NCBI GenBank assembly: GCA_005878685.1
Contig: VBLN01000179.1
Span: 3,214 to 10,208 of the forward strand
From: Deltaproteobacteria bacterium
Lineage (GTDB): Bacteria; Desulfobacterota; Binatia; UBA9968
Direction: 5' to 3'
Length of the DNA: 6,995 nt
Shown here: piece after piece, positions 1-5,962 of the stretch
Layout of the letters: each line of letters opens with the position of its first letter
Numbering within the stretch: position 1 is the first letter of the stretch
Made by a program: the position numbers and the translations under genes
Notes under the pieces: generated by a model
Told to the model about the DNA's origin: nothing
What the model saw: the letters and a program-made list of their open reading frames with translations, nothing else
Database searches by the model: none

Positions 1-3000
1 AAATCTGCCGGGACCTGGCGAAGAGCGGAAGGCAAATCCTGCTGAGCTTTGCGCTCACAAACGGTTCCCAACAACACAATTGCAGTTTCATCCTCCTGAA
101 GTTGAAGAGTCCGTCTAGCTGCTTCTCGACTCCAACTCGCACATCTGGCCTTTAGTTGGTCGATATCTAATCCGTTGTGAATAACGGCAAAGTTATGGGC
201 GAAGTTGAGTGGTTTCCACGCGGCTCGAGTCGCCTCTGCCACAAAAACAACTCGATAAGGCCAGCGAAAACACTGTAACGCGCAATCCCGTATTTCCGGC
301 GGTAAAAAATCAAAATAGGTTTGCCACGGCTCGCTTTCCCGTGGGTTCCATAGAGATGGGAGTCCTATCCCTTCCGCCGCCGCTATGGCGTAAAATGTTT
401 GCAGGGTGTTTGCATAGATAATCTCTACATTCAGATCGCGAACCCATTCCCCGAACTTCCATACGGAATCATCAAATTCCCTCTTCGTACGCACACCCAA
501 AAGGGGATGGTCTGTAACGACCACTTCGATGCCAGAATCTTGGTAAGCCCCTTTCAGGGGGCCATTAATAGGGGAATAAATGACCGGATCTATAACACCC
601 AATTTCTTAAGTGCTATCGCCAGTTCGTATTGGCTCTGTGGGGCACCTTCCCAATTGAGATTATGGGAGCACATCAAAGCGCGAGGGGTTCGGACCTCCG
701 ATCTGACTATTTTCCGAGGTTGAATTCCAAATTTCTCGTCGGACAATGACAAATTCGGATTATACCATGGGTCTATATAGTCCCTGTATTTTTCCTTGAA
801 TGATGTGACCTCCTCAAGATTATCGACAAAGCCGCGAGAGTATCCTTCATGGTGGAGCAGTTCAGCTCCTGGACAATAAACGCAGCGATACCCCCTTTTT
901 ACAAGACGATAACAGTAATCGACATCGTTATACGCTACGGCAAAGTTTTTTTCGTCAAATCCTCCTGCTTCAAGAAAGAGCTGCCGCGGGGTCAGCATGC
1001 AGGCCCCACTAATTGCAGAATAGTTGCGCGTTACCATGGGATAAAACAGATAACCATAATTGTTTCCAGGCAATAGCTTAAATGCCGGGCCGGCCATTCC
1101 ATGATAGAGCCCGTGGACTATTCCGCAATGCTGAATGCGCCCGTCCGGAAAAAGCAAACGAGCCCCTACTGCACCAACTCCCACAAATTGAGCATATCCC
1201 ACCATCCGACTAAGCCAGCGTGGTTCCCGAACTTCCGTACCCGTATTTAAGAACAACACATACTCTGCATCGACCTGCTCGACCGCACGATTCATAACAG
1301 CCGAGAAATTCAATAAATTGTTAGAACTGGTTATGCGAACTACTCGATGCGGGATACTCTGGAGATATGCCGATTTGTCCGGGTCGTCACTGCCATTATC
1401 GACAACAACGACTTCATAATTCTTGTACGTTGTAGACTCAATAGAAGAGAGACACGTGCGTAAAATGTCATGGCGGCCTTTGGTCGGCACAATAACAGCG
1501 ACTGTAGGCCCGCTGTCGGGGAACTCGTGCCAAAAGATCCCTACCCCAGATTGGAGAGCCCAATTTGGCTGATAAACGGTCCCACAACTCTTCCGTCGCT
1601 CCATTGTCTCTTGAAGAGCACGTTGCGCTGCGTCAAGGCTTTGAGGTTTAGGTCTCACGGGCGATGCCTCTGGTCCTGGATGAACTCGCTGATGGCAGAG
1701 CACCAGAGGGATATGACCCACTCGCCGAGCCTGCTCTGTCGCTCGCAGAGTAAAATCATAGTCCTGCGAGCCTTCGTATCCTTCTCGTATCCCTCCCAGC
1801 CGTCGGAATAGTCTTCGACGAACGCCCAACAAACGACCGCAATACATGTACGAAAGCAAGAGTTCAGGAGACCAGTCGGGTTTAAATTGTGGATCGAATC
1901 GTCGACCTGACTCATCGATTTTGTCATCATCGGAGTAAAGAAAGTCCGTCTCGGTGTTATCCACTAGATAGAGAGCAACCTCGGCAAGCGCATCCGGCGA
2001 CAGCAGATCATCATGATTTAAAAACACCAGGAATTCACCCTCGGCTAGCTCTGCCGCTGCATTCACAGCACGACTGACATCTCCATTCTCAGAGCGCAAT
2101 ACAGCCTTAATGCGATGATCCGATGCCACGCACTTTTCCAACACTGCAAGCAGGGCTTTATTGCGGCGGGCGTCATCTGCTATGCATAGCTCCCAATTTT
2201 CATAGATCTGCTTTCTGACACTCCCGATAGCTTCCTCCAAAAAACGAATCTGCGGGCCAAAAACAGGCATGACTACGGAAATCAATGGGAGGCGACCTTG
2301 GACGTGCTTTAACCGTTCTCGAAGATGTGCTTCAGCTTTGTCGGTCCAAGCGTTGACTCGGAGCCAGGCCTCGTAAGCATCCTCGGATAACCGCTCCAAG
2401 CGTCTAGGTAGCTGTTGCGGTTCAGGATCCTTTTTTAAGAATCTCGCCTCGATTCCGCCATCATGGGAATCATGATATTCATCTATAAGGGCTAGCCCCC
2501 TGCGTCCACCCAATTTTCGGAGCGTTTTTCTTAATACACTCCTCGGCCCTTCTTGAATGAAGACCTTGATAACTTTCTTCAGAAGGTCGTAGGCCGTTCG
2601 TCTCCGTGAACCATCCGGGAAAAGCTTGTTTCGCACGTGCCGATATTTGGTTATCAGAATCCAAGCAAGGCTATCCTCGATTTCCCTCAGCGCATGCTCG
2701 CGAACTTGGACAACAGCCTGAAGTTGGGCGATCTGCTGTTCTTTGTCTGACAACGCCCGCTCCTGAGTCTGCGGCTTCTCCTGAAGCCGACTCACATCAG
2801 TCACCAATTTTTCTCGTTCTGCTATAAGCTCCGCAACCTGCCTTTCTTTCTGCGCGAGCGCCGCTTGCACGGATTCTAGCTGCTGACTCAATGATGTCCC
2901 CTGTGACGCAAGCTGGGTGATATGTTCATCCTTTTCTGTTAGAGCCTGCTGCTGGGACCGTACCGTGTCTTGCAGCTGGGCCAATTGGCCTTCGATTTGC

Positions 3001-3932
3001 GTCAAGAGGGTCTGCACCTGTTGCTTCTTTGGTGTGGTAACATCACTCGTGGTGTAGAGCTTCTCCACCGCGTCTGCGGCGCCATGGTGAATCCCAATGG
3101 TCTCGGGAAGGTATGCGTGGGTGACTCCCATCTCCAAGAATCTTTCCCAGAGATCCCAGTCTCCAGGGTACAGGTATTTCCAACATTGAGAATTGTACTT
3201 AAAAATTCTTAAGCTGCCGTGGTAAAGAGACGATATTCTGGAGATTCTCCCTAAAGTAGGAGGATCACTTCCAATAAGCTCTTCATCCCCATCCTTAGCG
3301 TTGACGAACAAAACCCGTCCGTGTACCCACTCGACTCTATTGGACAACGCCACTGATAAAAGGGAACTAATGTGCTTTGGCGTGAACTCGTCATCGTCAT
3401 CCAAATGGGTAATCCATCTCCCGCGGCTTAGCCGTAATCCGAAGTTGATGGGCTTTATTCCAGCAACATGCCATCGAGGCGCTGGAAGTAAGGGATATCT
3501 GCCCCTCTTTTTAAGATTATAGAAGCGTATTCTGTTGGAGTTTATTCTTTTTATGATCTCACAGTTTTCAGGCGATGAATGATCTCCGACAATGATAACT
3601 TCCCAATTTTGATAATCCTGACAGAGTATAGACGGCAGGGTCCTTTGGACGATTAATTTTGCTCGATCGTATGTTGGAATAATCACACTGACCAGAGGTT
3701 CTTTTTCCGAAAACGACTTTTCATATTCAGAGTCGGCTCTCAATTTCCCAAGAACCAGCTTGTCATATCTCCTTCTTTTTTCTTTTTCTAATCTTCCAAT
3801 TTCTTGGAAAACTTCCTGGAGGAATTTTCTCTCAAGTCCTTGGCGATTGCCAGATTCTTCGAGACTGGCTCTCAGATCATTGAGCGTAGCGAGTAGACCG
3901 CTCGTCTTGTCTTCTGTGTTTTTGTCGCTCAT
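1..3932 (-). CDS. Giant multidomain glycosyltransferase (GT2 - coiled coil - GT2 - GT2 - GT4), C-terminus beyond window
   Basis: A single open frame starts with ATG at 3932 and runs off the left edge without a stop (1310 full codons). Domain A, about residues 78-285, is a GT-A glycosyltransferase fold: VSVIIPTYDR at 81, HLDDDDEF with Asp178-181, then GDWDLWERF near 256. Residues about 302-418 are a Gln/Glu-rich coiled coil, followed by a basic linker beginning SLAW. Domain B, about 548-750, has ISVVMPVFG, LNHDD (Asp641-642), YSDDDKID and GSQDYDF. Domain C, about 808-1072, has VAVIVPTKGRHD, GGFDE, AYNDVDYCYRL and HHEGYSRG, but NTGTEV at 896-901 where relatives have NNDTEV. From about 1085 a GT4/GT-B domain begins (MCSHNLNWEGAP) and reaches the donor-half motif GTVCERK at 1289. 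No signal peptide or membrane span is visible, so it probably works on the cytoplasmic side, adding several sugars to a lipid-linked glycan. Start choice: the ATG overlaps the aminotransferase stop (ATGA), implying translational coupling. Acceptors and donors cannot be read from sequence. Domain calls are from motif recognition. Confidence 0.9.
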   Translation of the reverse strand, partial: MSDKNTEDKTSGLLATLNDLRASLEESGNRQGLERKFLQEVFQEIGRLEKEKRRRYDKLVLGKLRADSEYEKSFSEKEPLVSVIIPTYDRAKLIVQRTLPSILCQDYQNWEVIIVGDHSSPENCEIIKRINSNRIRFYNLKKRGRYPLLPAPRWHVAGIKPINFGLRLSRGRWITHLDDDDEFTPKHISSLLSVALSNRVEWVHGRVLFVNAKDGDEELIGSDPPTLGRISRISSLYHGSLRIFKYNSQCWKYLYPGDWDLWERFLEMGVTHAYLPETIGIHHGAADAVEKLYTTSDVTTPKKQQVQTLLTQIEGQLAQLQDTVRSQQQALTEKDEHITQLASQGTSLSQQLESVQAALAQKERQVAELIAEREKLVTDVSRLQEKPQTQERALSDKEQQIAQLQAVVQVREHALREIEDSLAWILITKYRHVRNKLFPDGSRRRTAYDLLKKVIKVFIQEGPRSVLRKTLRKLGGRRGLALIDEYHDSHDGGIEARFLKKDPEPQQLPRRLERLSEDAYEAWLRVNAWTDKAEAHLRERLKHVQGRLPLISVVMPVFGPQIRFLEEAIGSVRKQIYENWELCIADDARRNKALLAVLEKCVASDHRIKAVLRSENGDVSRAVNAAAELAEGEFLVFLNHDDLLSPDALAEVALYLVDNTETDFLYSDDDKIDESGRRFDPQFKPDWSPELLLSYMYCGRLLGVRRRLFRRLGGIREGYEGSQDYDFTLRATEQARRVGHIPLVLCHQRVHPGPEASPVRPKPQSLDAAQRALQETMERRKSCGTVYQPNWALQSGVGIFWHEFPDSGPTVAVIVPTKGRHDILRTCLSSIESTTYKNYEVVVVDNGSDDPDKSAYLQSIPHRVVRITSSNNLLNFSAVMNRAVEQVDAEYVLFLNTGTEVREPRWLSRMVGYAQFVGVGAVGARLLFPDGRIQHCGIVHGLYHGMAGPAFKLLPGNNYGYLFYPMVTRNYSAISGACMLTPRQLFLEAGGFDEKNFAVAYNDVDYCYRLVKRGYRCVYCPGAELLHHEGYSRGFVDNLEEVTSFKEKYRDYIDPWYNPNLSLSDEKFGIQPRKIVRSEVRTPRALMCSHNLNWEGAPQSQYELAIALKKLGVIDPVIYSPINGPLKGAYQDSGIEVVVTDHPLLGVRTKREFDDSVWKFGEWVRDLNVEIIYANTLQTFYAIAAAEGIGLPSLWNPRESEPWQTYFDFLPPEIRDCALQCFRWPYRVVFVAEATRAAWKPLNFAHNFAVIHNGLDIDQLKARCASWSREAARRTLQLQEDETAIVLLGTVCERKAQQDLPSALRQVPAD

Positions 3933-5041
3933 TCTTCAAGAATTCGGGTGATGATCTCGACAACACGTTCGATCAAGCTGTCTTCCATCGTGGAATAAAG
4001 GGGAAGGCAAAGGATTCTTCCCGCAATTTGCTCCGTGTGTTTGAGAAGCCCAGCTGAATTCTCCGCGTATTTGGAGAATTCCCGCGTCTTGTGGATCGCG
4101 GGGAAATAATAACGTTTCAGCTCAAGCCCTTTTTGTTTTGCCTTCTGGAGCAGAACTGCCGACTCAGTCCCTTCAACCTGAATATAGATCGGGAAGGCCT
4201 GATAGGGACAACGGCCCGGGTCATACGGGAGCCTGATCCATCCGCGTTCTTCGAGAGGCGCAAACGCCACCTGATATTTGTTGGCGTAGGCCTGCCGGTT
4301 TGCCACGAAGGTATCTATCTTCCGTAGGACCGCCATGCCGATCGCGGCGGAGAACTCGCTCATTTTACCGTTAAACCCAGGATAAATAACATCCTCCTCC
4401 GACAGCCCGAACGCAATGACTTTTCGGATCCGTTGGGCTATGGCGGATGGGCAAAGAATAACCCCTCCCTCCCCCACCCCAAAGACCTTCGTGGCGTGGA
4501 GCGAAAAAATCTCCATCTGCCCCTGGTTACCCACGGGGATGCCGGCATGTAAGGTACCGCCGAGCGCCGCGGCACTGTCGAAAACCACCGGGATATGATG
4601 GAGCTCTCCGATCCGCTCCAGCCAGGAAAAGTCCCGGGCGAAGCCATAGGACCGGACGGGCATGATGGCGCTGACCTTTTCCTTTCGAAGAACTTCGACC
4701 AGGCTTGTCTCCGAAAGCTCCCACCGCTCCGGATCGATGTCGCAGAAGACTGGTGTACAGCCGGCCAAGAGAAGCGCTTGAGCGGTCGCTGCATAGGTAA
4801 AAGATGGGATTACTACCTTTCCCCTGATACCTAGTCCCATCAATGCGGCGGTAAGCGCGGCAGTACCCGACGATACCAAAACAGCCTCTCGGCCGTTCCT
4901 GCCATACTTCTCGGTCAGCCGCTTCTCGAGGAGGTTATGAACCGGCCCAAAATTGGTGTAACGCCCCTCTTTGTAGGAAATCTCAATGTACTGCGACCAC
5001 TCAGAAATCGGCGGTATATTCGGCCGGATAAATTGGATCAT
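3929..5041 (-). CDS. DegT/DnrJ/EryC1/StrS-family PLP-dependent nucleotide-sugar aminotransferase
   Basis: This is a complete 370-residue protein, the usual length for this fold-type I family. These enzymes transfer an amino group, normally from glutamate, to a keto group of a nucleotide-linked 3- or 4-keto-6-deoxysugar. Visible motifs are SSGTAAL at 58-64 (PLP phosphate contact), IPSFTYAATA at 78-87, FDSAAALGG at 154-162 (Asp155 should pair with the pyridine nitrogen), FSLHATKVFGVGEGG at 179-193 (Lys185 is the expected Schiff-base lysine), and NGKMSEFSAAIG at 224-235. The C-terminal small domain is intact. The ATG lies 3 nt after the stop of the acyltransferase frame and its stop overlaps the next gene's ATG. 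No strong Shine-Dalgarno is present, so it probably relies on coupling. With the neighbouring beta-helix acyltransferase it resembles FdtB/QdtB-type (3-amino) or 4-amino-sugar pathways, but position specificity cannot be assigned. Sampled lines are near 60% GC, higher than both neighbours. Confidence 0.95.
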   Translation of the reverse strand: MIQFIRPNIPPISEWSQYIEISYKEGRYTNFGPVHNLLEKRLTEKYGRNGREAVLVSSGTAALTAALMGLGIRGKVVIPSFTYAATAQALLLAGCTPVFCDIDPERWELSETSLVEVLRKEKVSAIMPVRSYGFARDFSWLERIGELHHIPVVFDSAAALGGTLHAGIPVGNQGQMEIFSLHATKVFGVGEGGVILCPSAIAQRIRKVIAFGLSEEDVIYPGFNGKMSEFSAAIGMAVLRKIDTFVANRQAYANKYQVAFAPLEERGWIRLPYDPGRCPYQAFPIYIQVEGTESAVLLQKAKQKGLELKRYYFPAIHKTREFSKYAENSAGLLKHTEQIAGRILCLPLYSTMEDSLIERVVEIITRILEE

Positions 5042-5044
5042 AAT

Positions 5045-5585
5045 TCATTCAAAACCCTGATAGAGCTTTTCTGGCAAACCGTATTCCTCAAAAAGCTGCT
5101 TTTCCATAGACAGTATCTTTGTTGAAGGACGAACTTTTATCTTTCTGGCGGGGGCACCGACATTGAGCGTCCAAGGGTCTATATTTCCCGTGACGATGCT
5201 CCCGGCGCCCGGGAAGTATAGTTGAGTTCCCTCCGATAATCGCGTGTTTTTTGACAATGACTTTTGATCTGACAACCGAACGATATTTACTCGGGATCGT
5301 TGAATTGACCAAGCCTGACCCGGCAAAGTCTTCTGTCCCGGTAAAAATCCGAACACCCGACGATAGCGTAGAAAAATCCTCCAAGATACATTCCCCTCCA
5401 CCGGTTATCGAGGTAAAGGACGCGATATGAACATAATTTCCGATAATGGTCTTCTTTGCAGCAACGATGAAGACAAAATCGTCGATAATAACGTTGCTCC
5501 CGATTTCGATATGCTCTACCCCGACTATTTTTGCCCCAGGATAGATGGTGACGTTCTTGCCTATCGATTTGAAGCGGTACTCCAT
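5045..5585 (-). pseudogene. Left-handed beta-helix (hexapeptide repeat) sugar acyltransferase, frameshifted
   Basis: The expected product N- or O-acetylates a sugar, probably the amino sugar made by the adjacent aminotransferase (FdtC/QdtC-like or related trimeric acyltransferases). The first frame, from ATG at 5585, gives residues 1-126 with imperfect hexapeptide repeats (IGKNVTIYPGAKI, IEIGSNVIIDDFVFI, TIIGNYVHIASFTSI) and the loop typical of the family (IPSKYRSVV then IIGGNSTILPG). Homology then moves to another frame, AGSIVTGNIDPWTLNVGAPARKI, ending at TGA 5047-5045. The switch lies within about 5204-5213 and needs one base to be skipped. Relatives have roughly ten extra residues between ILPG and AGSIV (a pattern like VTIGEGAVVG). 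This suggests a real out-of-frame deletion rather than a single miscalled base. Without frameshifting, translation runs on to about 5088 and yields a 165-residue protein lacking the final coil and C-terminal tail. ATG 5585 is preceded by a good ribosome-binding site. Sampled lines are about 40-43% GC. Confidence 0.85.
5200..5214. repeat. Perfect 6-bp inverted repeat with 3-nt loop at the acyltransferase frame switch
   Basis: TCCCGG at 5200-5205 and CCGGGA at 5209-5214 are exact inverted copies around CGC. The whole element coincides with the point where the acyltransferase changes frame. Short GC-rich hairpins of this kind promote replication slippage and deletion and can also cause sequencing compressions. 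There is no T-run, and it sits inside coding sequence, so it is not a terminator. Confidence 0.8.
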
Positions 5586-5696
5586 CTAACGCGTCCCCTC
5601 GGCGATTAAGATGTTGTCTTCCGTGGCTTCCGGCGCACGGAGCTCTTCACGTCTTCTCTGTCCATTCCCGAAGAATTCGATCTTTTCAAATCCGGA
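5586..5696 (-). pseudogene. Possible 3' remnant of a degraded gene abutting the acyltransferase
   Basis: A 36-codon open frame ends with TAG immediately before the acyltransferase ATG (TAGATG), the spacing expected of adjacent operon genes. It begins just after an in-frame TAG and contains no ATG, GTG or TTG, so it cannot be an independent small gene. The translation begins SGFEKIEFFGNG and ends TEDNILIAEGTR. This loosely recalls the C-terminus of class I SAM-dependent methyltransferases (a 'GF-x-x-I-E-x-F-G' strand, then a final strand). That family suggestion is an inference from a short stretch. Chance readthrough is the alternative. Confidence 0.35.
5595..5600 (-). promoter_or_regulatory. 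Ribosome-binding site of the acyltransferase
   Basis: The minus strand reads GAGGGG, 9 nt before ATG 5585. This is the strongest Shine-Dalgarno match in the window and supports 5585 as the start of the beta-helix gene. Confidence 0.6.
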
Positions 5697-5703
5697 CTAT
5701 TTT

Positions 5704-5732
5704 ATTTTAGCCGAAGCGAACTTCATTGTCTT
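5704..5732 (-). promoter_or_regulatory. Candidate sigma-70 promoter for the acyltransferase-aminotransferase-glycosyltransferase genes
   Basis: On the minus strand, AAGACA (5732-5727, four of six matches to TTGACA) is followed after exactly 17 nt by TAAAAT (5709-5704, five of six matches to TATAAT), in the most AT-rich part of the gap. Transcription would start near 5697 and give a leader of about 110 nt before ATG 5585. This is consensus matching only. The genes could also be read from a promoter upstream of the FkbM gene. Confidence 0.3.
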
Positions 5733-5884
5733 TTGCAAAGAAGATAATGGACGACATCAATGCTGACCCCGCTTCCTGTCTCTAAAACATCGTACTTAAG
5801 AATACAATAAAGCTTGCCCGGAGGGCCAGCTGTAGAGGGGGCAATCTTGTAGCGAGCGCATCCGGGCCCGGCAGGTGGAACTCC
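5723..5884 (-). pseudogene. Possible second coding remnant, family not recognised
   Basis: A 53-codon open frame lies between a TAA at 5887-5885 and a TGA at 5725-5723, with no ATG, GTG or TTG in frame. Its second half reads like genuine protein (GKLYCILKYDVLETGSG, then VSIDVVHYLLCKR), alternating hydrophobic strands with a plausible C-terminal tail. It is in a different frame from the remnant at 5586-5696, so the two could be parts of one decayed gene or of two genes. I do not recognise the family. Confidence 0.25.
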
Positions 5885-5962
5885 TTAGCTTGGCGAAGCA
5901 CCTCTCCAGGAACTCTTCGATTGCGGACCAACGAGTATGTCCTCAAGATTCACCCTGTCCCT

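Larger units (their letters stand above)
5586..5962. other. Intergenic region between FkbM gene and acyltransferase
   Basis: This is the only stretch over 300 bp without an intact gene. No frame on either strand gives a convincing complete gene. It holds the two start-less open frames at 5586-5696 and 5723-5884, the candidate promoter at 5704-5732, the ribosome-binding site at 5595-5600, and a 10-bp palindrome (CCGGGCCCGG, 5862-5871) with no T-run after it. No terminator, tRNA or insertion-sequence end was seen. Confidence 0.6.

Noticed and set aside
209..749. Plus-strand open frames of 70 and 116 codons
   Set aside because: They lie opposite the continuous minus-strand glycosyltransferase frame, which has clear GT2/GT4 motifs; their translations show no domain pattern.
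1655..1930. Minus-strand 91-codon open frame
   Set aside because: It is an alternative-frame shadow of glycosyltransferase domain B (YSDDDKID to GSQDYDF) and has no motifs of its own.
4438..4794. Minus-strand 118-codon open frame inside the aminotransferase
   Set aside because: It is out of frame with the intact 370-residue enzyme, has Arg/Pro/Ser-rich low-complexity translation, and arises from GC-rich codons.
5206..5213. Programmed +1 ribosomal frameshift rescuing the acyltransferase
   Set aside because: A CCC-G context and a hairpin are present, but the apparent loss of about ten residues at the same point favours mutation; no slow codon or stop sits at the shift site.
5045..5401. Separate 118-codon gene downstream of the acyltransferase start
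   Set aside because: Only its last 53 residues resemble protein, and they continue the beta-helix acyltransferase; the earlier part is the shadow of the first frame.
5862..5871. Palindrome CCGGGCCCGG as a terminator after the FkbM gene
   Set aside because: There is no loop of usable size and no T-run on either strand.
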